The position numbers and the translations under genes were made by a program. Positions 18,565-28,506 of a DNA stretch of 33,583 bases are shown piece by piece (the stretch's first letter is position 1; every line of letters begins with the position of its first letter). The stretch is from Cyanophora paradoxa (taxonomy: Eukaryota > Glaucocystophyceae > Cyanophorales > Cyanophoraceae), in NCBI GenBank assembly GCA_004431415.1, contig QPMI01000683.1:1-33583 (forward strand), given 5' to 3'. The notes beneath the pieces are model-generated. The model did not search any database and had not been told where the DNA came from. It saw only the letters and a list, made by a program, of their open reading frames with translations.

Positions 18565-19974
18565 CAAGCCCTGGGCCCCTGCGGGTCCCAAACATCGGGC
18601 GAAGCCTCAGCAGCCCACCTCGCGCCCCCCTTAATATTAATCATCGCGGCCCGTCGTGGCTGTCTTTGGGTCGGCGGGGCAGGGAGAGGGGAGGGGAGGT
18701 TTGGTACATAATTAATAAGAGGAGAATTAAGAGGAGCTCGAGGAGGCGCTGGGTCGGTGGGGCAGGGAGAGAGGCGGGGAGGGGTGCTGAGAGGGAATAT
18801 AATTATGGAAGGAGTTGTCTTGAGAGGAGTTGTGCCGAGAGAATATTATTATGTGATAAGGGGAATTGGTGCAGCTGAGAGAGAATATAATGAGGGGAGG
18901 AGTGGTGCTGCCAATCAGCTAGCTGTAGTTGAGCTCGAGGCCCTGAGGGAATTGAGAGGAGATTGTCGAGGGGACAGGCGAGGTTCTCGCGGCCAGGCGC
19001 ATGCGCAGAGCTTATAAATCGCTTAAACAGAATCTCGGATGCGTACAGGATCGATGTCCAGGGCTGTGGAGGCGAGCGCGCGCGGAAATATGTGCAGGCC
19101 TGTACATGTCCAGGATCGAAAATTTGGCGTCGGCTGGGTTCTCGTGCTCTGTCGCGGCCACAGAGCTTGCGGAAGGCTTTGTTTAGATCTCAAATGAATA
19201 CTGTAGCGATGGGCATGGATGAGGACGCGAGGGCGCGCGGAAAGATGTGCAGGTCCGTCCAGGATCGAATTTTCGGGGTCGGCAGGGTCGTCGCGGCCCG
19301 GCGCATTTAGAGACCGTTTGAAAGGCTTCTTCTACATCTCAAATGCTTATGCTATTGATCCGCGCATGCGCCGCGGCCTGGGAGCGCGGAAAGTTGCCCG
19401 GGGCTGTGCAGGATCGATTTTTTGCCATCGGGCACCTTCCTGCGCTCTTCCGGCTCCGAAAAGCGGATATCTGGAGTGCGCAGGCCCTGCTATGTCTATG
19501 CGCGCCAGTACGCATCGAATGCACGCGATGTTGGACCGGGAGGGACCGGCAGGATCATATTTTGGGCCGACTCGCTGGACTGGAGCTTCGAGGGCGGCCG
19601 AAATCGAGCTTGTCGCGATGCGCGCGCTCTTGGCTGTCATTCTGACCGCTCTGGGGCGTCCCTGGCGCGCTTTCGTTGCGGGACCGGGTCCCACTTTTTG
19701 GGGTTTCGCGATGGAACCCCGGGGTATAAATACCGGAATCGATCCATGAGGGAAATTCGATTTTCGCGCGACGTTGATGGGAGAGCGGTCCGGCGGGTAC
19801 CAGTCACGTCTATGTCACGTCGGAGACCGTTCGCCTTCATTGCGGAGGTTGCGAATCTGGACGCTCGGACGAATCGGACTCGAGTGGAAAAAAAATAAAT
19901 GGAAACGTTCACCATCGATTTACGGAAGAGGCTTCGCCCGGTTCACCATCGATTTACGGAAGAGGCTTCGCCCG
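18565..19974 (-). repeat. Repeat unit 5 (inverted, complete)
   Basis: Reads as the reverse complement of the unit: end motif at 18565, AT-rich segment 18780-18900, subrepeats 19010-19420, TATA (TATAAATA on plus) at 19725-19732, and start region at 19900-19974. That start contains a 34-bp tandem with two copies of ACGGAAGAGGCTTCGCCCG. A 70-bp extra GC/AT-mixed stretch lies near 18700-18750. Confidence 0.88.
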
Positions 19975-20848
19975 ACAAGCCCTGGGCCCCTGCGGGTCCC
20001 AAACATCGGGCGAAGCCTCAGCGGCCCTCTTCGCGCCCCCTTAATCATCGCGGCCCGTCGTGGCTGTTGCTGGGTCGGTGGGGCAAAGAGAGGGGAGGCC
20101 TAGGGGAGGGGTGGTGAGAGGGAATATAATTATGGGAGCAGTTGTCCTGAGAGGAGCTGTCCTGAGAGAATATAATTATGAAATTACGGGAATTGGTGCA
20201 GGTGAGTTGGAATATAATGAGTGGAGGAGTGGTGCTGCCATGCAATCAGCTAGAGTATATAATTATGGGAGGAGTTTTCCTGAGATCTAGAGGAGCTGTG
20301 CTGAGAGAATTTAATAATGAAATTCGGTGTCCATGAGAGAGAAGAGCTGTCCCTGAGAGAGAGTATAATGAGGGGAGGAGTGGTGCTGCCAATCAGCTAG
20401 CTGTAGTTGAGCTCGAGGCCCTGAGGAAATTGAGAGGAGTTTGTTGAAGGGACGGGCGAGGTTCTCGCAGCCATGGCCAGGCGCATGCGCAGAGCTTGCG
20501 ACACGCTTAAACAGAGTGTCGAATTCATATAGTTTTGATGTGCAGGGCTGCGGAGGCGAGGGCACGCGGAAATATGTGCAGGCCTGTGCAGGATCGAAAT
20601 TTTAGCGTCGGCTGGGGTCTCGTGCTCTGTCGCGGCCACAGAGCTTGCGAAAGGCTTTAAGAAGCTCTCAAATGAATACTGTAGCGATGGGCATGGATGC
20701 GGACGCGAGGGCGTGCGGAAAGATGCACAGGTCCGTCCAGGATCGAATTTTCGGGGACGGCTGGGTCCTCGCGGCCCGTGGCATTTAGAGACCGTGCGAA
20801 AGTCTTCTTCTACATCTCAAATGCTTATACTATTGTTCCGCGCATGCA
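19975..20848 (-). repeat. Repeat unit 6 (inverted, 3' half only)
   Basis: Begins with the inverted end motif CAAGCCCTGGGCCCCTGCGG and runs through the AT-rich part and subrepeats C, B and part of A. It stops at CGCGCATGCA, where the plus-oriented unit 7 begins. The TATA-bearing half is missing. Confidence 0.85.
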
Positions 20849-21368
20849 TACACAGTTGCCTACGGACGTTACATTGACGTGACATTTATTTTTGGACTCG
20901 AGGTTCCTCTAAGACGACCGCTCTCCCGTGGGCGTCGCGCGAAATCGAATTTCCCTCCAGGATCAATTCCGATATTTATACCCCGGGGCTCGATCGCGAA
21001 ACTCCAAAAAGTGGGACCCGGTCCCGCCCGGTCCCGCGACGAAAGCGCGCCAGGGACGACCCAGAGCGGTCAGGATGACAGCCAACAGCGCGCGCATCGC
21101 TGCAAGCTCGATTTCGGCCGCCGTGGACGCTCCAGTCCGAAGAGTCGGCCGAAAGTTTGATCCTGCCGGTTCCGGCCGGTCCCGCGACGCATGCATTCGA
21201 TGCGTACTGGCGCGCATAGACATAGCAGGGCCTGCGCACTCCAGATATCCGCTTTTCGGAGCCGGAATAGTGAAGGCAGATGTCCGACAGCAAAAATTCG
21301 ATCCTGTTCAATCCTGCACAGTCCTGGGCATCATTCCGCGCGCCCACGCTGCGGCGCATGCGCGGATC
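20849..21368 (+). repeat. Repeat unit 7 (5' part) with the empty site of the TIR element
   Basis: Starts at ACACAGTTGCCTACGGACGT, carries TATTTATA at 20973-20980, and continues to GCGCATGCGCGGATCG. Around 21300-21340 it matches both flanks of the 5.55-kb element, with one ACA at 21318-21320. Unit 1 and unit 7 are clearly the closest pair in this region. Confidence 0.88.
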
Positions 21369-21429
21369 GCATGCGCGCAAAAATAAATGGGGCCGTTCAC
21401 CATCGACCAACGGAAGAGGCTTCGCCCGA
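21369..21429 (-). repeat. Fragment of an inverted unit start
   Basis: AAAAATAAATGGGGCCGTTC and ACGGAAGAGGCTTCGCCCGA form the reverse complement of a unit start, here only about 55 bp long. Confidence 0.8.
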
Positions 21430-21927
21430 TGAGGGGATCCCGGAGGAGTGGTGCTGCCAATCAGCTAGCTGTAGTTGAGCTCGAGGCCCTGAGGAAATTG
21501 AGAGGAGATTGTTGAGGGGACGGGCGAGGTTCTCGCAGCCATGGCCAGGCGCATGCGCAGAGCTTGCGACACGCTTAAACAGAGTGTCGAATTCATATAG
21601 TTTTGATGTGCAGGGCTGCGGAGGCGAGGGCACGCGGAAATATGTGCAGGCCTGTGCAGGATCGAAATTTTAGCGTCGGCTGGGTTCTCGTGCTCTGTCG
21701 CGGCCACAGAGCTTGCGAAAGGCTTTAAGAAGCTCTCAAATGAATACTGTAGCGATGGGCATGGATGCGGACGCGAGGGCGTGCGGAAAGATGCACAGGT
21801 CCGTCCAGGATCGAATTTTCGGGGACGGCTGGGTCCTCGCGGCCCGGCGCATTTAGAGACCGTGCGAAAGTCTTCTTCTACATCTCAAATGCTTATACTA
21901 TTGTTCCGCGCATGCGCCGCGGCGTGG
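21430..21927 (-). repeat. Repeat unit 8 (inverted, subrepeat part)
   Basis: Reverse complement of the unit from GGAGGAGTGGTGCTGCCAAT through subrepeats C, B and A to GCATGCGCCGCGGCGTGG. Very similar to 20370-20848 of unit 6. Confidence 0.85.
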
Positions 21928-22147
21928 GAGGAGTTTGTTGAGGGGACGGGCGAGGTTCTCGCAGCCATATGCATGGCCAGGCGCATGCGCAGAGCTTGCG
22001 ACACGCTTAAACAGAGTGTCGAATTCATATAGTTTTGATGTGCAGGGCTGCGGAGGCGAGGGCACGCGGAAATATGTGCAGGCCTGTGCAGGATCGAAAT
22101 TTTAGCGTCGGCTGGGTTCTCGTGCTCTGTCGCGGCCACAGAGCTTG
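21928..22147 (-). repeat. Repeat unit 9 (inverted fragment abutting the RGG gene)
   Basis: Reverse complement of subrepeat C plus part of B, ending at GGCCACAGAGCTTG. In other copies GAGCTTGC is followed by GAAAGGCTTTAAGAAG. Here the sequence changes abruptly to TCTAACCGACACGACG, which leads into the gene. Confidence 0.85.
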
Positions 22148-22187
22148 TCTAACCGACACGACGATGCGCAGAGAAGTGCGCCACACG

Positions 22188-24752
22188 ATGGCGGAACAGG
22201 AGTTCAACCCGTTCGCAACGCCAGCCCAGCCTGGCGCTGCTGAGGAAGGCGCTGGCCAGGAAGGCGGAGACGCCGATGGCGATGAGCTCATGGACGGCCT
22301 CGGCGAGATCGACGATGCTGGCAACGGCGCAGATCTCGGCGAGCAAGGCGCTGGTGCAGAAGCCGGAGAGCAGGGCGCTGCGGTGAACGCCGGCGAAGAT
22401 GAAGACTATGCCGGCGACGCCGACGACGATGACGCGGCAGGGCCGAGCGGCCCAGTTGTGCGAGCGCCGACGGGCGGAGAGCGACGGGACAAGTCGCAAC
22501 CGATAAACAAGACCTTCCGCGTCCCGAAGTTCATGGTTGCGGTCGTCTTCGAACCGCTCGACCTAGTCCCGACCAAGTACGCGGGGACCCAACTCTGCCT
22601 CAACGGCGACGGGCTAGTCCCACTGAATGAACGCAAACATATGGTTCAAACGGTCCGTCATGACTCGGCCGAGCGAGCTCCCGCCCACGCTGAGAATGCG
22701 CGACAGGTGATCTCAGAACGGAACATCGCCCACGGCGGAGTTCGCACCAACTTCCCCTCAAAGGGGTGCGTCGCAGTACTGGCAACGCCGGACGTGATGA
22801 CAGATGTCACATATGCGAAAGCTCGCAAGGTACGCCCGATCTGACGATACGCCCGTCCCCAAGTCTCCTCGCTCACCCCTCGCAGTGGACCAAGGACACG
22901 GCTGCGAAGCTGCGCGTCGCTACATGCCTCGCGGTGAAATTGCAGAACAAGACGAATCGCCGAGACGAAGTGACGATCTACCAGATCGATTCGCCAGTAG
23001 TGGTAAGACGCCGAGCGAGCCGGAACGACTTCCCCATAACTGTGCATGCGCAGAGAGCCCCGAAACCATGGATGCTGCTCGATGACAAGGAGCACGCGCC
23101 AATGATCCTCATCGACGGCGCCCCGGTGTTCTCTACCAAGGGCGGTCTCCAGCCGGACGGCAACTTCTCCGCGAACACGCGCCGCGATGTGCTTCATCTC
23201 TTCCGCACACTGGCGCGCCAGGTGGAGCACGACGCGACGAAGTCGCTCAAGACCGCGACGCGGGAGAAACTCACGCCGCTGCAAGACGGCACGGTGTGAT
23301 GATCTAACCGGCCACGCGGCGAACGCTAACCCACCGCTGGTACGCAGCTGGAGGCAGAATGCCTCGGCTTTCGAGTCCTCGGATGGGCCGGCACGCCAGC
23401 GGCGGTACAACAGAACATGATCATGCGCGAGCCTCCGCGCATCGCCCTCACCACCGGCAACGTTCACCTTGCCAACAAGTACGTTGCCGCGCACGGCGAC
23501 CGGGGCTGACCTGAGGCTGACAGCAATCCGCGCTCGCAGACTGATCGAACTCAGCAAGGCGAACCTGCTGCGGTTCGAGTCGTGCCCCATCACGGTGAAC
23601 CTCGCAACCGAGGCCCCCGAACTCCACACCTGCGGCACCTTTGTTCTGGCTCTGCATGCGGCGACAGCGCAACTCCCGGTGAGCCGAGAGTCCTTTTTCC
23701 CCTCCCGTCCCCGCGGACGCAGAAGGCTGAAGGCTTGGCAGCTGCCCACCATCCTCAAGGAAGTGGCGCGCAACCCGGCAGAAGTGACGCTGGTCTACCA
23801 CCAATGCAGCTACAGTCACGGCCAGTCACCACCCGACGGCGACGTGCTGCACCTCCTTATCAAGAAGGAGAAGGTGGCTGCCTGGGAGGCGGCGATGAAG
23901 CCCGCCGCGCCTGGCGTGCGCTACTCGTGCGGCGAGACGCTTCACCTCTCAATGCAGGTGGCGGACCACACGGCCTCGCTCTGGCGTGTCCGGCCGCCGG
24001 CGAGCCTCACCCCGAAGGCGCTCCAGAACTTCAGCCCCGCTGGCTGCCGCCGTCACCGCCTCCAAGCCTACTTCGAACACAAGAGCTCGAAGTGCCCCGG
24101 CACGGACTGGAAGCCGCGGACGAGCGGCAAGGCGGACGCTGAGGCGTCAGCAGCGTCGTTGGCTGGCCAGCAGCCGGGCTCAGCAGCCAGCAGCCGCGGC
24201 CGCGGACGCGGCGGCGCAGCAGCTAACGCTGGGCGCGGGCGCAGGAGCAAGCGCCAGGAAGAGGCGGACCCCCGCGAGACGTTCTTCCCCAAGGAGGCCA
24301 AGCGCCCTCGGGTGCTGCAGCCATTTGTACCTCCCACGGCCCCGCCAGCGCCAGCCTGGGGCGGCAGCAGCGCAACGCCGACCGACCTCTTGGCCGTCGT
24401 GGCCGGCGTCCCCGCAGCATCCTGGCCGCCGCTGCAGCTGGGCATAGACTCGGCAGCAGTGACGTCAGCGGCGTTGGCGCTGAGCAGCAACGATACCCGT
24501 GGCCGCAACTCGCGGGGCCGCGGGACGCGTGGACGCGGCGGACCCCACGGCGGGCGCGGAGAACACACTCGGGTGGAGGTGGCGGCGCCTCAACCCCCGA
24601 TCCCCATCCTCTCCCCCCAGCTCCCGGGGGGGTTCCCGGGATTTATGATGCAGCAAACGCCGCAGCAGGTGGCACAGCAGATGCAGATGAACCAGGCGCA
24701 GGCGATGTATTTTGGCGCCATGCTTGCAGCCCAGCAGCCAGGCCGCAGTTAA
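22188..24752 (+). CDS. Acidic RGG-box protein of unknown function, predicted four exons
   Basis: Predicted CDS joins 22188-22829, 22886-23293, 23348-23478 and 23540-24752, about 797 residues. The ATG at 22188 has A at -3 and G at +4; an upstream in-frame ATG at 22164 may lie in an intron end (see below). The N-terminal 90 residues are acidic (GDADGDELMDGLGEIDD; DADDDDAAG). A folded-looking centre follows: NKTFRVPKFMVAVVFEPLDL, VTIYQIDSPVVV, NDFPITVHAQRAPKPWMLLD and ITVNLATEAPELHTCGTFVL. Later come RG-rich clusters near residues 613 and 714-735 (SRGRGTRGRGG) and a Gln/Met-rich tail (QQVAQQMQMNQAQAMYFGAM). RGG boxes suggest binding to RNA or other nucleic acid. I recognise no catalytic domain. 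Repeat copies in opposite orientation flank it, so it may be cargo or a product of a foldback-like element, or a host gene between repeats. Confidence 0.72.
22830..22885 (+). other. Intron 1 of the RGG-protein gene (56 nt)
   Basis: GTACGCC donor, CTGAC branch-like motif at 22841, CTCGCAG acceptor. Phase 0; retention would stop translation at TGA (22842). Removal joins TYAKARK to WTKDTAAK. Confidence 0.75.
23294..23347 (+). other. Intron 2 of the RGG-protein gene (54 nt)
   Basis: GTGTGAT donor, CTAAC motifs at 23304 and 23322, TACGCAG acceptor. Phase 0, divisible by three but with an in-frame TGA. Removal joins LTPLQDGT to LEAECLGFRVLGW. Confidence 0.75.
23479..23539 (+). other. Intron 3 of the RGG-protein gene (61 nt)
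   Basis: GTACGTT donor, two CTGAC motifs at 23506 and 23516, GCTCGCAG acceptor. Phase 2 on both sides. Removal joins TTGNVHLANK to LIELSKANLLRF and corrects the frame change. Confidence 0.75.
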
Positions 24753-25216
24753 AGACTAGAGAGGCCTCGAGGATTGTACGTGCTAGTGTGAAGGACACTG
24801 GCAATTTGTGCGTACAGGCAGGGGAGGGCGGGCCCATGCCGGGGGGGGAGGGGGTAGACTTGGGAGGGGGCGGACAGCTGGAGTCGGGGAGCAACGGAGC
24901 GGGAGTGCCCAGCCAAAGTGGAGGCCTAATCCTCTCTGAACCCCCGGCCCTAGCGGGGCCGGAGGCACCAAGCTCCTCACCTCTCCACTCAGGCAGTACC
25001 ACCCCACCAGCTTTATCACCCTCGCTCCATCCCCACCTATTAGCATAGGACTAGCCCAGGGGTAGAGTTAGATGGATAGCCAGTTATATAGGTATATGTT
25101 TAGGCACAGCACACGAGAGTCCTCATATTCTCTTCCTGGATATAGTTTTCAGTGAGGGTATGGTCGACGTTACGACTTCAGTGTTGTACGGTTGTGCTAA
25201 TGCAAATTTGATAAGT
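24753..25216. other. 3' flank of the RGG-protein gene
   Basis: No gene. G-rich runs lie at 24840-24885, followed by mixed sequence with TATAGGTATATG at 25086. The repeat family resumes at 25217. No obvious polyadenylation signal can be named. Confidence 0.5.
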
Positions 25217-25491
25217 GCCAAATTTTCGATCCTGGACAGGCCTGCACATATTTCCGCGCGCCCTGGCCTCTGCATCCCTGGACATCGATCATGTATGCAT
25301 TCTAGACTCTGTTTAAGCGATTCGCGAGCTCTGCGCATGCGCCTGGCCGCGAGAACCTCGCCCCTCCCCTCACCAATCTCCTCTCAATTTCCTCAGGCCT
25401 CGAGCTCAACTACAGCTAGCTGATTGGCAGCACCACTCCTCCCCTCATTATATTCTCTCTCAGCTCAACCAATTACCATAAATACATAATT
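25217..25491 (+). repeat. Repeat unit 10 (3' part: subrepeat C and AT-rich start)
   Basis: Plus orientation, from GCCAAATTTTCGATCCTGG through GCATGCGCCTGGCCGCGAG and CTGATTGGCAGCACCACTCC to ACATAATT. Together with the inverted units 8 and 9 on the other side it places the RGG gene between inverted repeats. It is cut at 25491 by a GC-rich insert and resumes at 26912. Confidence 0.85.
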
Positions 25492-25689
25492 GCAAGGGGG
25501 GGTACCCCTCCCTTGCTCCCCTGGTGAATTGGTGCGGCGTACTTTCCGTGTTAGCAATTTTTCTAAGATGAGATTCTTTGCATGCGCTCTCGTATAGGTG
25601 TGATCGCATGGTAGCCGCTGCGAGCGACCGAAAAAAATGCACCGGCGGGGCTGTGCAAACATGTTGAGATAGCACCTCACCAGCTTTTG

Positions 25690-26442
25690 CTATAAGCGCC
25701 GGACCACGTGCTCCTGATTGCTCTCAATGAGCTTTTCAAACTTTGTCATACATGCATGGGCTCGACAAGAGGCGCGCGGCGTGCTAGGCCGCGTCAAGTA
25801 CCTTTGTACTTGCCAGTCCGAGACTCGATCTGCCACAAACTCCTGAGAGTTTGAGTTTTTGCTGGGTACAGGAAACAGCTGCTTTGCACATGGCACGGCG
25901 CGGAGGCCGAGATCTAGAGCTTGGTTCCGCGCGCGGAGTTGAAGAAGAGGAGTACCAGCTGTGTTCGGAACCGCGCTCCGACCCGCGCGGCTGCCATCCG
26001 TTGCGGCAAGCACTTCGCTTCGCAAATGCACTCGTGAGCAAGTCCTGCCATGCCGTGCGGGGCTGGGCCTCGCCCTGGGCGCGCTGACGTGACGTCTCGG
26101 CGCTGCGCAGGCTGTCCGGCTCTGCCGATCCGCAGGCTGCGCAGGCTGTCCGGCTGTCCGCTCTGCCATCCGCTCTGCCCGCTGCTTCAGCTTGCCCGCG
26201 CGGCTACGACGCGCTTGCCCGCTCGGGCGCCTCGCGCACTCCTCGGCGCCACGCGCGCGTATCTTGATCATGACCCGCGGCCGGCGCTCTGTAGCAGATG
26301 GTGGCGGAGTTGCTCCAAGTACTCCGCGCCGGGTTGGACCTCGCCCCCGCGCCGCCGCTGTCCGCGGCGGGGCGAGCTCCGCCGCCCCGCCCGCTGCCTC
26401 GGCTTCGTCGACTCCAGGTTCGCCCCGCCGCCGCTGCTGCAC
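25690..26442 (-). CDS. Open frame of 250 codons, doubtful
   Basis: The frame starts in the GC-rich tandem repeat and is Arg/Ala/Pro-rich for most of its length, as expected by chance at this GC content. The last 50 residues look more natural (DRVSDWQVQRYLTRP; MTKFEKLIESNQEHVVRRL). It could be the final exon of a gene whose upstream exons I cannot place. No domain is recognised. Confidence 0.18.
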   Translation of the reverse strand: MQQRRRGEPGVDEAEAAGGAAELAPPRTAAARGRGPTRRGVLGATPPPSATERRPRVMIKIRARGAEECARRPSGQARRSRAGKLKQRAERMAERTAGQPAQPADRQSRTACAAPRRHVSAPRARPSPARHGRTCSRVHLRSEVLAATDGSRAGRSAVPNTAGTPLLQLRARNQALDLGLRAVPCAKQLFPVPSKNSNSQEFVADRVSDWQVQRYLTRPSTPRASCRAHACMTKFEKLIESNQEHVVRRL

Positions 26443-26820
26443 ACGTGCACCTCACCCAGCCGCCGCCGCTGGCCCAGCCCCGGCGCCGCCGCTGTCCGGG
26501 GCGAGCTGACGCCTCGGCTCTGCGCAGGCCTAGGCGGTGTACAGGGCCGGGGGCCCAGCGCCACCTGCCGGTCCGCCTGCTTCCGGGCCCGCCGCCCCGC
26601 CCTCTGCCTCGGGTTCGTCGACTCCAGGTTCGCCCCGCCGCCGCTGCTGCACACGTGCACCTCACCCGGCCGCCGCCGCTGGGCCCAGCCCCGGCGCCGC
26701 CGCTGTCCGGGGCGAGCTTACGCCTCTCTGCGCAGGCCTAGGCGGTGTGCAGGGCCGGGGGCCCGGCGCCACCTGCCGGTCCACCTGCTTCCGGGCCCGC
26801 CGCCCCTGTACCCTGTATTC
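26392..26820 (+). repeat. Tandem repeat, about 208-210 bp, two full copies
   Basis: TTCGTCGACTCCAGGTTCGC occurs at 26404 and about 26614, and CGCAGGCCTAGGCGGTGT at 26523 and 26731. The intervening GC-rich sequence (GCCGCCGCTGCTGCACACGT) also repeats. Confidence 0.88.
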
Positions 26821-26911
26821 CAACCCTGAATTTGTACAAGTACCCCCCCTTGCACCTCCGCGCGCGGCCCGCACTTGCCGCACTTGCACACGGCCGGGCG
26901 CGGTCTGCTAG

Positions 26912-27223
26912 TTATATTCTCTCAAGACAACTCCTCTCAGGCCAACTCCTCCCATAATTATATTCCCTCTCAACAGCCCTCCCCTCTTCCTAGACCTTCC
27001 CCACCGACCCAGCGCCTCCTCAAACTCCTCTTAACTTTCTCCCCTTATGCCCTGCAGGAAAAGTGCTCCCATTATTATATTCCATCTCACCAGCCCTCCC
27101 CTCACCTCTCCCTGCCCCACCGACCCAGCAACAGCCACGACGGGCCGCGATGATAAAGGGGGACGCGAGGAGGGCCGCTGAGGCTTCGCCCGATGTTTGG
27201 GACCGGCAGGGGCCCAGGGCTTG
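26912..27223 (+). repeat. Repeat unit 10, end part
   Basis: AT-rich TTATATTCTCTCAAG region, two CCACCGACCCAGC motifs (27002, 27118) rather than one, and the unit end GAGGCTTCGCCCGATGTTTG ... CAGGGCTTG with GACCGG replacing GACCCG. Confidence 0.85.
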
Positions 27224-28506
27224 TAGACGTGACTGGAACCCGGCGAACCGGCGAAATTATTTTTTTTTCCACTCGAGTCCGATTGGTCCAAGCGCCCTGG
27301 TTCGCAACCTCCGCAATGAAGGCGAACGGTCTCCGACGTGACATAGACGTGACTGGAACCCGGCGAACCCGCGCAAAAATCGAATTTCCCTCCAGGATCA
27401 ATTCCGGTATTTATACCCCGGGGCTCGATCGCGAAACTCCAAAAAGTGGGACCCGGTCCCGCGACGAAAACGCGCCAGGGACGCCCCAGAGCGGTCAGAA
27501 TGACAGCCAAGAGCGCGCGCATCGCGACAAGCTCGATTTCGGCCGCCCTCGAAGCTCCAGTCCAGAGAGTCGGCCCAAAATTTGATCCTGCCGGTCCCTC
27601 CCGGTCCAACATCGCGCGCATTCGATGCGTACTGGCGCGCATAGACATAGCAGGGCCTGCGCACTCCAGAAATCCGCTTTTCGAAGCCGGAACAGCGCAG
27701 GAAGGTGCCCGACGTCAAAAATTCGATCCTGCACAGCCCCGGGCAACTTTCCGCGCGCCGACGCCGCGGCGCATGCGCAGATCTAGAGCAATAGTATATG
27801 CATTTCAGATGTAAAAGAAGCTTTCCGCACCGTCTCTAAATGCGCCGGGCCGCGAGGACCCAGCCGTCCCTGAAAATTCGATCCTGGACGGATCTGTGCA
27901 TCTTTCCGCGCGCCCTCGAGTCCTCACCCATGCCCATCGCTACAGTATGCATTTGAGATGTAAACAAAGCCTTTCGCAAGCTCTGCCGCCGCGACAGAGC
28001 ACGAGAACCCAGCCGACGCCAAAATTTCCAGGACTGGCCTAGGCCTGCACATATTTCCGCGCGCCCTCGCCTCCGCAGCCCTGGACATCGATCCTGTATG
28101 CATTCGAGACTCTGTTTAAGCGTTTCGCAAGCTCTGCGCATGCGCCTGGCTGCGAGAACCTCGCCCCTCCCCTTGACAATCTCCTCTCAATTTCCCCATG
28201 ATCAGGACCTCAAGCTCAACTACGGCTAGCTGATTGGCAGCACCATGGCCACTCCTCCTCTCATTATATTCTCTCTCAGCTGCAGCAATTCCCCTTATTA
28301 CATAATAATATTCTCCCAGGACAACTCCTCTCAGGACAACTCCTCCCCTCTAGCTAATTATATTCCCTCTCAGCAGCCCTCCACTCCCCTCTCCCTGCCC
28401 CACCGACCCAAAGACAGCCACGACGGGCCGCGATGATTAAGGGGGAAGCGAGGTGGGCGGCAGAGGCTTCGCCCGATGTTTGGGACCCGCAGGGGCCCAG
28501 GGCTTG
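27224..28506 (+). repeat. Repeat unit 11 (complete)
   Basis: The start differs: TAGACGTGACTGGAACCCGG, and ACGTGACTGGAACCCGGCGA is repeated at 27344. TATA box at 27408-27415; subrepeats at about 27723, 27877 and 28020; unit end at 28506. The CRE-like part is altered relative to units 2-3. Confidence 0.88.

Larger units (their letters stand above)
25492..26911. mobile_element. GC-rich insert near-bounded by a 14-bp inverted repeat (possible transposon)
   Basis: The repeat family breaks at CATAATT (25491) and resumes at TTATATTC (26912), so about 1.42 kb is inserted. GCAAGGGGGGGTAC at 25492-25505 has its exact reverse complement at 26840-26853, 58 bp before the right breakpoint. The left end is also nearly palindromic in itself (through 25516). 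The inverted repeat is partly homopolymeric and not exactly at the right junction, so mobile-element status is tentative. The interior has a tandem repeat and no clear gene. Confidence 0.4.

Noticed and set aside
22658-23773. Minus-strand open frame of 371 codons across the RGG gene
   Set aside because: It is antisense to a gene with coherent exons, splice signals and natural protein composition. The antisense product is Arg/Ser/Ala-rich and crosses the predicted introns without any effect.
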